Assembly: GCA_030609125.1 (NCBI GenBank)
Contig: JAUWCW010000013.1
Coordinates: forward strand, 1 to 17,409
Source: Candidatus Rokuibacteriota bacterium
GTDB taxonomy: Bacteria; JAUVQV01
DNA length: 17,409 nt
Reading direction: 5' to 3'
Shown: positions 7,249 through 13,447 of the stretch, piece by piece
Position numbering within the stretch: the stretch's first letter is position 1
How the letters are laid out: every line of letters begins with the position of its first letter
Notes under the pieces: generated by a model
What the model saw: only the letters and a program-made list of their open reading frames with translations
Told to the model about the DNA's origin: nothing
The model's database searches: none
Position numbers and translations under genes: made by a program

Positions 7249-7671
7249 ATGAAGTTTCGCGTCCGCAAGAGGAACAGGGAACCGCAGGTGGTTATGGTCT
7301 CGCTGATAGACGTTGTTCTTCAACTGGTTATCTTTCTCGTTCTCACTTCAACCTTCAAAATCGGAGAAGTTAGCATCGACATCGCTCTGCCTGCCGTGGA
7401 GTCGGCGGCGGCGGCGGTGGAAGACGGGATAACCGTCGAACTGGACGGCAGCGGCAGGATTACCGTCGCGGGCAGGGAAATGAGCAGAGCGGCGCTGAAG
7501 GATCTTTTCAGGATGGAGTCACAGAGGGAGAACGCCCGGAGTGTCGTCATTCGGGCAGACAGCACCGCCAGCCACGGAGAAGTCGTGGCGCTGATTGACC
7601 TGGCCAGAGTCCACGATCTGCGCAGGCTGTCGATAGCCGCCGTTCCCCGGGGCCGCGACAGCTCCAACTAG
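7249..7671 (+). CDS. TolR/ExbD-family protein
   Basis: A 140-residue protein has a basic cytoplasmic N-terminus (MKFRVRKRNR), one membrane helix (about 14-36, VSLIDVVLQLVIFLVLTSTF) and a periplasmic domain ending RRLSIAAVPRG. The membrane aspartate D21 in LIDVV is the conserved proton-carrying residue of ExbD/TolR. ATG 7249 lies 1 nt after the tolQ/exbB stop (TGAGATG), indicating translational coupling; an in-frame ATG at 7228 inside the upstream gene is rejected. Usual families have N-x-TPLID before the helix; here the equivalent is VVMVSLID, a mild deviation. No tolA, tonB, tolB or pal gene follows within the window, so Tol versus Exb identity cannot be settled. Confidence 0.9.
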   Translation: MKFRVRKRNREPQVVMVSLIDVVLQLVIFLVLTSTFKIGEVSIDIALPAVESAAAAVEDGITVELDGSGRITVAGREMSRAALKDLFRMESQRENARSVVIRADSTASHGEVVALIDLARVHDLRRLSIAAVPRGRDSSN

Positions 7672-7675
7672 TGCG

Positions 7676-8176
7676 CTAACCCTCTTCTTCACCGCGGGCC
7701 GGAAGGAACGGCTCCATGCTGCGGAGCATTTCGCGACGATGGCTCCCTTCCCAGTAGACCCTCTCGCAACCGGGACAGCAGGAGAAGCTCTTCTGCTGTT
7801 TTCTGACATACTCGGGGACCTTGCCCTCGGCGCTTCCGGGGGGAAGCTCCGCAAGCGGCGTGTTGCAGAGTGAGCATCGGGAGAATGGCCTGGGGCGGCA
7901 GGAGCACCCCAGGAACGAGAAAACCTGGCTCAACTGCTCGTGGAGAGACATCGAGCGGAGGATGACGGCGCCTCTTCCCGCCGAGCGCCCGAGTGACACG
8001 TCCCTGGTGAGAAGGGTCCGCTTTTCCTGCAGCGAGGCGATGAGAAGCGAGTCGTCTGAGGCGTCGCTGCTGTAGGTGACGTCGTAGCCGAAGAGGCGCA
8101 GCCGGCGCGCCAGACTGCCGAGCATGACGTCACAGACAAACCGCGGCGGGCCGGCTCTTTTTTCCTGCGCGTTCAT
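7676..8176 (-). CDS. Mut7-C RNase-domain protein (PIN-like fold with zinc ribbon)
   Basis: The 166-residue minus-strand product starts with RFVCDVMLGSLARRLRLFGYDV (about 12-33), the signature of Mut7-C proteins. Acidic residues D16, D41/D42 and D59 (TRDVSLG) are placed as in PIN-like nuclease active sites. A C-terminal zinc ribbon is formed by C101-x2-C104 and C134-x2-C137, ending with the typical CERVYWEGSHRREM. Mut7-C proteins are predicted RNases; bacterial substrates are not known. The gene converges with tolR/exbD, and the two stop codons are only 4 nt apart. No terminator is visible in that gap, so opposing transcripts may overlap. Confidence 0.9.
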   Translation of the reverse strand: MNAQEKRAGPPRFVCDVMLGSLARRLRLFGYDVTYSSDASDDSLLIASLQEKRTLLTRDVSLGRSAGRGAVILRSMSLHEQLSQVFSFLGCSCRPRPFSRCSLCNTPLAELPPGSAEGKVPEYVRKQQKSFSCCPGCERVYWEGSHRREMLRSMEPFLPARGEEEG

Positions 8177-8202
8177 TGTGCGGTGGATTTCCAGCGGTTC
8201 TG

Positions 8203-8231
8203 TTGACGGTCCATATCCTTTTGGATAGAGT
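8203..8231 (+). promoter_or_regulatory. Sigma70-type promoter with embedded palindrome, upstream of the response regulator
   Basis: TTGACG (8203-8208, 5/6) is followed after 17 bp by TAGAGT (8226-8231, 4/6). A perfect palindrome TATCC-TTTT-GGATA (8214-8227) fills the spacer and overlaps the -10 box, where a repressor could block polymerase. The palindrome may also be chance. Transcription from about 8238 would include the 8255-8292 hairpin in the leader. Confidence 0.5.
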
Positions 8232-8254
8232 TTAGCAGACAGTGCAGGTGTTAA

Positions 8255-8292
8255 GGGTTTGTGAAGGGAACAAGCTGATTTCTCACAGACCC
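8255..8292 (+). promoter_or_regulatory. Leader hairpin upstream of the response regulator, second homologous copy
   Basis: GGGTTTGTGA (8255-8264) pairs completely with TCACAGACCC (8283-8292), including one G-U pair at 8259/8288, around an 18-nt loop containing GGGAACAAG. It ends 23 nt before the GTG start and just before the AGGAGG ribosome site. It aligns with the lapA leader hairpin (1940-1975): shared GGGTTTG(A/T)GA on the left, GGGAACAAG here against GGAAACAGG there in the middle, and identical TTTCTCACAGACCC on the right. The function is unknown. Confidence 0.6.
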
Positions 8293-8315
8293 AGAGGAAG
8301 CAGGAGGAAAGGGAA

Positions 8316-9020
8316 GTGGCGAGAACGATACTGCTTGTCGACGACGACGAGGTGGTGCTGGAGGTGCTGAAGGAAGCGCTTCAGGCGGAGGGGTTCGCCA
8401 CCGTGGAGGCGCAGAACGGTGAAGAGGGTGTGGCCGGGGCGCTGGCCCACAAGCCCGACCTGGTGATCTCCGATATCGTCATGCCCGAAATGGACGGGTG
8501 GGAGCTCTGTCAGACGCTCCGGACTCTTCCGTCGACAAAAGCCATACCTTTTGTCTTTCTGACCTCTCTTGACCAGACACCTGAGAGGGTCCTCGCCGGC
8601 CGTCTCGGTGCCGACGCGTACCTCACCAAGCCCTTCGACCTGTCTCAGCTGGTGGAAAAAGTGCGGGAGCTCGTGGGAAGACTGCAGGGTCGTGAGGATG
8701 TTGTCCAGGGAGGGGAATCGTCGGTCCCCGCTGAAAAGATGGAGAACATCCTGGTCGATACCATCGAGTTTCTCAAGGCCTCGGTGCGAACAGGAGTAGT
8801 ATCCGTTCGCTCCGGCCCCTCCAAGGGCTTGGTTTATCTCGAAAAAGGTCAATTGAAGCACGCCGTCCTCGAGGGCCGCAAGGGCGAGAAGGCGCTTTTC
8901 GCCATGCTCCGTCGTCCCCGGAGCCAGGTGAGCTTCAGTGAGGGTGAGTTCCCGAAGCTGCCGTCCAATTTCAAGCTCACCTGGGATGAGTTCATGACCT
9001 CCCTGACCGACAAGGGCTGA
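8316..9020 (+). CDS. Response regulator: receiver domain plus DUF4388 (PATAN-like) domain
   Basis: Residues 1-120 are a CheY-like receiver with acidic pocket D9-D11, phospho-acceptor D53 (VISDIVMPEMDGWEL), T83 and K105 (TKPF). A linker leads to a C-terminal domain (about 148-215) with FLKASVRTGVVSVRSG, GLVYLEKGQLKHAVLEGRKGEKALFAML and a following SFSEGEF strand, matching DUF4388, found in deltaproteobacterial and myxobacterial regulators of motility and polarity. No DNA-binding domain is present, so output is probably protein-protein. The GTG start is supported by AGGAGGAAAGGGAA upstream; the product begins MARTILLVDDDE. No histidine kinase is adjacent. The histone-deacetylase-like gene follows after 25 nt and may be co-transcribed. 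Confidence 0.93.
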   Translation: MARTILLVDDDEVVLEVLKEALQAEGFATVEAQNGEEGVAGALAHKPDLVISDIVMPEMDGWELCQTLRTLPSTKAIPFVFLTSLDQTPERVLAGRLGADAYLTKPFDLSQLVEKVRELVGRLQGREDVVQGGESSVPAEKMENILVDTIEFLKASVRTGVVSVRSGPSKGLVYLEKGQLKHAVLEGRKGEKALFAMLRRPRSQVSFSEGEFPKLPSNFKLTWDEFMTSLTDKG

Positions 9021-9045
9021 GGCGGGCCGCAGCGAACCGGTTCAC

Positions 9046-9963
9046 ATGAAAAAGACCGCCCTGATCTACGACGACGTTTTTCTCGGTCACCGCATGCCTG
9101 AGTCCCACCCGGAAACGAGCGACAGGCTGCGGGCCTGCATCGGTGAGATCAGGTCTTCCGGCCTGTGGGAGAAAATCGGGCATGCCCGGCCTGAACGGGC
9201 TGCGGAAGAAGACGTTGCGGCTGTTCACACCCGTGAGTACATGAAGACGGTGAGTTCCCTGGGGTCGGGGTATCTCGACCCCGATACGTACGTCTCCGAA
9301 CAGACACACGAGGCGGCCCTCTACGCCGCGGGCGCAGTGAAGACGGCGGTGACGATGGTGGACGAGGGAAGAGCGGAGCGCGTCTTCTGCGCCGTCAGAC
9401 CCCCGGGCCACCACGCGGAGCGGGACCGGGGGATGGGCTTCTGCATTTTCAACAATGTGGCCATAGGCGCCAGGTATGCCAGAAAAATCGGTTACCATCG
9501 AGTCATGATCGCTGATTTCGACGTTCACCACGGCAACGGGACTCAGGAGATCTTCTACGAGGACGATTCTGTTTTCTACTTCAGCACCCATCAGTTCCCG
9601 CATTACCCCGGCACGGGAAGGGCCTCGGAGAAAGGGGCGGGAGCGGGAGAGGGCTTCACCATGAACATACCGCTTCCCGCGGGCGCTGGTGACACCGAAC
9701 TGGTGGGCGCCTACGAGGAGTCGTTCCGGGACGCTGCGGCCCGCTTCGAACCCGACATCGTACTGGTCTCAGCCGGCTATGATCTTCACCGGGACGACCC
9801 GCTGGCCGGCCTGGAGGTCACCGACAGCGGAGTCGAAAAAGTGGTCTCCTCGATCGTGGAGGCGGCCGGCGGCTCTCCTCTCGTTTTTGCCCTGGAGGGC
9901 GGCTACAATCTCGAGGTCCTCGCCAGATCGGTGAGGAGGACCATCGAGGTGCTGATGGGTTAG
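9046..9963 (+). CDS. Histone deacetylase / acetylpolyamine amidohydrolase family hydrolase
   Basis: A 305-residue zinc hydrolase of the arginase-deacetylase fold. Motifs in order: HPETSDRL (about 21-28), the catalytic histidine pair H122-H123 in RPPGHHAE, GFCIFNNVAIGA (131-142), zinc ligands D159 and H161 in DFDVHHGNGTQ, third zinc ligand D251 in SAGYDLHRDDPLAG, and the transition-state tyrosine in EGGYNLEVL near the end. All key residues are present, so an active deacylase is expected. Bacterial members act on acetylated polyamines, other small amides or proteins; the substrate cannot be told here. Length matches the bacterial class II-like group. The start ATGAAAAAG lacks an obvious ribosome site, and no promoter is visible in the 25-nt gap after the response regulator, so translation may depend on read-through from it. 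Confidence 0.93.
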   Translation: MKKTALIYDDVFLGHRMPESHPETSDRLRACIGEIRSSGLWEKIGHARPERAAEEDVAAVHTREYMKTVSSLGSGYLDPDTYVSEQTHEAALYAAGAVKTAVTMVDEGRAERVFCAVRPPGHHAERDRGMGFCIFNNVAIGARYARKIGYHRVMIADFDVHHGNGTQEIFYEDDSVFYFSTHQFPHYPGTGRASEKGAGAGEGFTMNIPLPAGAGDTELVGAYEESFRDAAARFEPDIVLVSAGYDLHRDDPLAGLEVTDSGVEKVVSSIVEAAGGSPLVFALEGGYNLEVLARSVRRTIEVLMG

Positions 9964-10026
9964 ACGTGTTCCAGGGTTGCCATGCCCTGGAAACGCGTGT
10001 ATATTTTGTCCGTAGGAGCAGTTGAC

Positions 10027-10524
10027 ATGACCGATGACGCTATGCTGGAAGTGGCCGTCAAGGGGCTGACCTTTGACCCGATCACCAACGTTCCCATCGT
10101 CCTTCTGAAGGATGTAAACGGGAAGCGTCTGCTGCCTATCTGGATTGGTGTCTTTGAGGCCAACGCCATTGCCCTGGAGATGGAGAATGTCAGCACGCCG
10201 CGGCCCATGACCCACGATCTCCTCAACAACTTCTTCAGTGTGGTGGAGAGCCGAATGAGCAGGGTGGTGGTGGACAACCTCCTGGATAACACCTTCTACG
10301 CGACCATCTATTTCGACTGCAGGGGAGAGGAACTCAAGCTTGACTCCCGCCCGAGTGATGCCATTGCGCTTGCCTTGAGGGCCAGGACTCCGATCTTCGT
10401 GACCCGGGAGGTCATGTCCCAGGCCCAGAGCTTTGAAATGGAGAAGGATATCGGGGACAAGGAAGACTGGAAGAAATGGCTGGAGCGCATCACCCCGGAG
10501 GACTTCAGCCGCTACAAGTCATAA
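10027..10524 (+). CDS. Bifunctional nuclease family protein (BFN, DUF151)
   Basis: The 165-residue product has the BFN core: VAVKGLTFDPITNVPIVLLKD, LPIWIGVFEANAIALEME (about 37-54), RPMTHDLLNNFF and SRPSDAIALALRARTPIFVTREV (about 110-132). Family members carry predicted or shown nuclease activity; a physiological role in bacteria is unclear. ATG 10027 is chosen because AGGAG (10014-10018) sits 8 nt ahead. An in-frame ATG at 9982 has no ribosome site and would add a non-conserved extension. A small stem-loop (CCAGGG/CCCTGG, 9971-9990) follows the upstream stop but lacks a T run. Confidence 0.93.
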   Translation: MTDDAMLEVAVKGLTFDPITNVPIVLLKDVNGKRLLPIWIGVFEANAIALEMENVSTPRPMTHDLLNNFFSVVESRMSRVVVDNLLDNTFYATIYFDCRGEELKLDSRPSDAIALALRARTPIFVTREVMSQAQSFEMEKDIGDKEDWKKWLERITPEDFSRYKS

Positions 10525-10573
10525 CGCAGGCTCACAGGCACGTCGATTGTGTCGGAAGATCACGGAAAAGCGA

Positions 10574-10858
10574 ATGAGCGAAGAACTCAAAAGTCTGATA
10601 GACAAACTCAGCCGGGCACTTGGCGATACGATCCAGGAATCGGAGAAACTCAGCGGCATCCTCAAGGAGATTGAGGAGGGTGGCCATGACGCGAGCATAA
10701 CCATGGCCGTCATCCTGGGCCTGAAGAACCGCGGCACAGAGATTAGACAGATCATTTACGGACCGGAGAAGAACCAGGTCAAGAAATCGGCGGCTCGAAG
10801 GGTTTCCGCGTTTGACAAGCGGTTCCTCCGTGCGCTGAGAATAGAACTGCCCGATTGA
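10574..10858 (+). CDS. Hypothetical 94-residue helical protein
   Basis: The protein starts MSEELKSLIDKLSRALGDTIQ and continues as predicted amphipathic helices with an acidic first half and a strongly basic C-terminal third (KKSAARRVSAFDKRFLRALRIELPD). There are no cysteines, signal peptide or membrane segment, so it is probably cytoplasmic. I do not recognise a family. Coding is supported by its position, 49 nt after the bifunctional-nuclease gene on the same strand and immediately before the IHF-like gene's promoter, by regular coding composition, and by the absence of a better ORF on either strand. The longer in-frame extension to 10433 overlaps the upstream gene and is rejected. Only a weak GGAA (10564-10567) precedes the ATG. 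Confidence 0.65.
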   Translation: MSEELKSLIDKLSRALGDTIQESEKLSGILKEIEEGGHDASITMAVILGLKNRGTEIRQIIYGPEKNQVKKSAARRVSAFDKRFLRALRIELPD

Positions 10859-10862
10859 GAAA

Positions 10863-10878
10863 CTCCGCACCCGCGGAG
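10863..10878 (+). other. Short stem-loop after the hypothetical gene
   Basis: CTCCGC (10863-10868) and GCGGAG (10873-10878) form a perfect 6-bp stem with an ACCC loop, 4 nt after the stop codon. No T run follows, so a role as an intrinsic terminator is doubtful; it may stabilise the 3' end. Confidence 0.3.
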
Positions 10879-10925
10879 AGACGGGAGGCAGAGTGCGGGC
10901 CTGCCTGCGGGGTTGAAATTTCTTG

Positions 10926-10953
10926 TTGACTCCTTGGTCACTAACTATACAAT
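10926..10953 (+). promoter_or_regulatory. Strong sigma70 promoter for the IHF/HU gene
   Basis: TTGACT (10926-10931, 5/6) is followed after 16 bp by TACAAT (10948-10953, 5/6), in a locally AT-rich stretch unlike the surrounding sequence. Transcription from about 10960 gives a short leader of about 30 nt to the ATG at 10991. Confidence 0.7.
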
Positions 10954-10990
10954 ATCATGTATAAAAATCGTCACGAATCAGGAGGGGTCG

Positions 10991-11287
10991 ATGACAAAAT
11001 CAGAATTGATAGAGCAGGTTGCCGAGAAGATTGAGGGTCTGACGAAGAAACAGACAGAAATCATCGTCAACGAGGTTCTCGAGAGCATCAAGAACGCCTT
11101 GGCGAGTTCCGGCAGTCCCCGGGTCGAGATCAGAGGCTTTGGAAGCTTCAAAGTGAAGCAGAGGCGGTCCCGTGACGGACGCAATCCCAAGACGGGCATG
11201 CAGGTGAGCATCGAAGCGAAGAAAGTACCGGTCTTCAAGGCCGGCAAGGAACTCAGGGAAAGGGTTGACGTAGGGAGCGCGGAGTAG
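10991..11287 (+). CDS. Integration host factor beta-like / HU-family DNA-bending protein
   Basis: A 98-residue protein with the full HU/IHF fold: N-terminal helices beginning MTKSELIEQVAEKIEGLTKKQ, the VEIRGFGSFKVKQR beta segment (45-58), the DNA-intercalating arm GRNPKTG with P66, and the final VPVFKAGKELRERV helix. VEIRGFGSF and the start MTKSELIE resemble IHF beta (HimD) more than HU, but the subgroup cannot be fixed without a tree. It binds and bends DNA in the nucleoid. A perfect AGGAGG lies just before the ATG, with the strong promoter at 10926. It appears to be a single-gene unit. Confidence 0.93.
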   Translation: MTKSELIEQVAEKIEGLTKKQTEIIVNEVLESIKNALASSGSPRVEIRGFGSFKVKQRRSRDGRNPKTGMQVSIEAKKVPVFKAGKELRERVDVGSAE

Positions 11288-11307
11288 GCGGCTTCCGCAG
11301 GTTCCGG

Positions 11308-11329
11308 TCCCGCGATTCCTCCCGCGGGA
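11308..11329 (+). terminator. Possible weak terminator hairpin after the IHF-like gene
   Basis: TCCCGCG (11308-11314) and CGCGGGA (11323-11329) form a perfect 7-bp GC-rich stem with an 8-nt loop, 21 nt after the stop. The downstream sequence has only a short TTTT at 11344-11347, so termination would be inefficient or factor-assisted. The rest of 11288-11413 shows nothing else recognisable. Confidence 0.4.
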
Positions 11330-11413
11330 AGATCGTATTATCCGTTTTCCCAGATGTGGCAGCGGCCTTGGTGCCGGTCCGGTCAATCATACCCCAACGG
11401 GCCCCGGCAATCC

Positions 11414-11442
11414 TTGACAAAGTAACTTCCTGATATTATTAT
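11414..11442 (+). promoter_or_regulatory. Strong sigma70 promoter of the rib operon
   Basis: A perfect TTGACA (11414-11419) is followed after 17 bp by TATTAT (11437-11442, 5/6). Transcription near 11449 begins about 30 nt before the FMN riboswitch. Confidence 0.8.
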
Positions 11443-11478
11443 GATCTCTACATAAAATACAAAAACGTAAGCAAGACA

Positions 11479-11594
11479 ATTCTTCGGGGCAGGGTGTAAT
11501 TCCCGGCCGGCGGTAACAGCCCGCGAATCCCCGCAAGGGGACCGATGTGGTGGAACACCACAGCCGACAGTAAGAGCCTGGATGGGAGAAGAAT
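11479..11594 (+). ncRNA. FMN riboswitch (RFN element) aptamer
   Basis: The conserved RFN layout is complete. P1 pairs ATTCTTC (11479-11485) with GAAGAAT (11588-11594). Between them lie CGGGGCAGGGTG, the CCGGCGGTAACAGCCCGCGA block, a variable CCCC-GCAA-GGGG hairpin (11529-11540), ACCGATG, a GTGGTG-GAA-CACCAC hairpin (11547-11561), CAGCCGACAGTA, and the closing GAGCCTGGATGGGAGAAG. The aptamer binds flavin mononucleotide and represses riboflavin synthesis genes. It sits directly before ribD with a terminator hairpin between (11610-11639), so control is probably by transcription termination. Confidence 0.97.
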
Positions 11595-11609
11595 ACAGAG
11601 AGGTGCGCC

Positions 11610-11639
11610 TCCCGAGGAGAAATCTTCGGGATTTTTTTT
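11610..11639 (+). terminator. Riboswitch expression-platform intrinsic terminator
   Basis: CCCGAGGA (11611-11618) pairs with TCTTCGGG (11623-11630) around a GAAA tetraloop. An added T11610-A11631 pair precedes a run of eight Ts (11632-11639). The 5' arm sequence CTCCC (11609-11613) can instead pair with GGGAG (11584-11588), which overlaps the 3' side of the aptamer and P1. This gives mutually exclusive antiterminator and terminator states expected for FMN-induced termination. Confidence 0.88.
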
Positions 11640-11653
11640 ATGAAAGGGAAGTG

Positions 11654-12769
11654 ATGAAAGAGCCGGGCGAGGAGAAATACATGCTGCGTGCGCTCGAGCT
11701 GGCTGGGCGCGCACGCGGCCTGACCAGACCCAATCCCATGGTCGGCTGTGTGATTGTCCGGAGGGGGGCGGTCGCAGGCGAGGGTTTTCATCAGCGTGCG
11801 GGAGCGCCTCACGCGGAGGTGATGGCCATCCGCGAGGCCGGAAAGGAGACGCTCGGCGCCGACCTTTACGTCAACCTGGAGCCCTGCTGTCACCACGGAA
11901 GGACGCCCCCGTGCACCGAGGCTATCATAACGGCCGGTATCGGAAGGGTTTACGCCGCCATGGAAGACCCGAATCCGCGGGTTTCGGGAAGGGGCGGGGG
12001 GATCCTCTCACGTGCGGGTATTCCTGTGACGTACGGTTTGTCAGCGGAGAGTGCCGGGAGGCTGAACGAGACGTATCTGAAGCATGTGCGGACGGGGCTT
12101 CCCTTTGTCTTCATCAAGAGCGCCGTGAGCCTCGACGGCAAGACCGCCACGAGAACGGGGGACTCGCGGTGGATCACGGGTGAGGAAGAGAGGGCCGTGG
12201 TGCACGATATGAGGAACGGCGCCGACGCCATTCTGGTGGGGATCGGCACGGTCCTCGCCGATGACCCCAGGCTTACGACCCGCGTCCCGGGAGGCAAAGG
12301 AAGAAATCCGGACCGCGTCGTCATGGATCCGCTTCTGCGGATTCCCCACCGGGCGAAAGTGCTCACCCATGGCGGGGAGGGGAAGACAATCATCGTCACT
12401 ACCGGCCTGGCGTCCGGGGAGAGGGCGGAAAAGCTGAGAAAACTCGGCGCGGAAGTGTTGGTCATGAAAAAGCAGGGCCAGTTCATCGACATGAAGGAAC
12501 TAATGACGATCTTCGGAAAAAGGGGTGTGGCGAGTGTCATGATCGAAGGAGGGTCGGAGGTTGCGGCTTCCGCGCTCTCCGCCGGTGTGGTTGACAAGGT
12601 GGTGTACTTCATAGCCCCCACCATCATTGGCGGCAAAGAGGCGCCGGGCGCCGTCGGGGGAGAGGGGGTCAGTTCCCTGCGGGACGCGATCAGCCTGTGG
12701 GATCTCTCCTACACTCGGGTGGGGAAGAGCATCATGGTCGAGGGCTACCTGAGGAACGGAAAGAACTGA
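11654..12769 (+). CDS. ribD: RibD, bifunctional diaminohydroxyphosphoribosylaminopyrimidine deaminase / reductase
   Basis: The 371-residue protein has two domains. The N-terminal cytidine-deaminase-like domain has TRPNPMVGC (24-32), H53-A-E55, and C78...C87 in EPCCHHGRTPPC, which are the zinc ligands and catalytic glutamate. The reductase domain (about 150-371) has FIKSAVSLDGKTATRTGDSRWITG, a DAILVGIGTVLADDPRLTTR segment and the ending GGSEVAASALSAGVVDKV. It performs the second and third steps of riboflavin synthesis from the GTP branch. ATG 11654 follows AAGGGAAG and lies after the terminator; the longer ORF to 11582 would begin inside the riboswitch. A start at M10 (11681) is also possible. 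First gene of the FMN-controlled operon; its stop overlaps the ribE start. Confidence 0.96.
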   Translation: MKEPGEEKYMLRALELAGRARGLTRPNPMVGCVIVRRGAVAGEGFHQRAGAPHAEVMAIREAGKETLGADLYVNLEPCCHHGRTPPCTEAIITAGIGRVYAAMEDPNPRVSGRGGGILSRAGIPVTYGLSAESAGRLNETYLKHVRTGLPFVFIKSAVSLDGKTATRTGDSRWITGEEERAVVHDMRNGADAILVGIGTVLADDPRLTTRVPGGKGRNPDRVVMDPLLRIPHRAKVLTHGGEGKTIIVTTGLASGERAEKLRKLGAEVLVMKKQGQFIDMKELMTIFGKRGVASVMIEGGSEVAASALSAGVVDKVVYFIAPTIIGGKEAPGAVGGEGVSSLRDAISLWDLSYTRVGKSIMVEGYLRNGKN

Positions 12770-13401
12770 TGTTCACCGGGTTGATACAGGGGATCGGGGT
12801 GGTGAGAAGCAACAGCCGCCGTGGGGGTTACGGGAAGATCGAGGTTTCATATTCCGAAGGCGGCGGGAAGCTCAGGACCGGCGACTCCATGGCCGTCAAC
12901 GGAGTTTGCCTGACGGCGACGAAGGTCGCCCCGGGTTTCTTCTCGGCCGATCTTTCCGAAGCCACGCGGAAACACTCCACCCTGGGATGGTTGAAGCCCG
13001 GAGAACGCGTGAATCTGGAAAGACCCGTTTCGGCATCGGACCCGCTGGGCGGGCACATAGTGCTGGGCCACGTGGATTGCATCGGGACCATACGGCGTGC
13101 GACGCAGACCTCCGGGGGGTTGGAGATTGTTATCAACGCCCCGGCGGCGGCGGAGCTTCTCGTCGACAAGGGCTCAGTGGCGATAGACGGCGTGAGTCTC
13201 ACCGTCGGCAGCGCGGGGAGGGAGTCCTTCGACGTCTTCATCATACCCGAGACGCAGGAGCGTACGACCCTCAGCAGGAAGAAGGCGGGGGAAAAGGTCA
13301 ACATTGAAGTGGATTACCTGGCGAAACTCGTGCGTAAGTTTCTTGCCGGGAAGGGAGAGAAGAACCGCGGACGATTTCCGTTTGCCGGCGCCGAAGAGTG
13401 A
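12769..13401 (+). CDS. ribE: Riboflavin synthase alpha subunit
   Basis: A 210-residue protein with the two internally repeated lumazine-binding barrels of riboflavin synthase. The N-terminal repeat begins [10 protein letters not shown] and contains [12 protein letters not shown] and [16 protein letters not shown]. The second begins about residue 98 with [15 protein letters not shown] and contains [12 protein letters not shown] and PETQERTTL. It dismutates two molecules of 6,7-dimethyl-8-ribityllumazine to riboflavin, the final step. The TGATG overlap with ribD (12767-12771) indicates translational coupling. A short basic C-terminal tail ([10 protein letters not shown]) extends beyond the usual core. 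Confidence 0.96.
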   Translation: MFTGLIQGIGVVRSNSRRGGYGKIEVSYSEGGGKLRTGDSMAVNGVCLTATKVAPGFFSADLSEATRKHSTLGWLKPGERVNLERPVSASDPLGGHIVLGHVDCIGTIRRATQTSGGLEIVINAPAAAELLVDKGSVAIDGVSLTVGSAGRESFDVFIIPETQERTTLSRKKAGEKVNIEVDYLAKLVRKFLAGKGEKNRGRFPFAGAEE

Positions 13402-13447
13402 TGGTGCGGAGCTGGAAGAGAGCGCGCAACACAAGGAGCACGGAACT

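Noticed and set aside
9971-9990. CCAGGG/CCCTGG stem-loop after the deacetylase-family gene as a terminator
   Set aside because: It has only six pairs with an 8-nt loop and no following T run; position alone does not support termination.
11582-11653. Longer ribD start within the riboswitch
   Set aside because: The extension would translate aptamer and terminator sequence and is not conserved RibD sequence. ATG 11654 has a ribosome site and fits the family's N-terminus.
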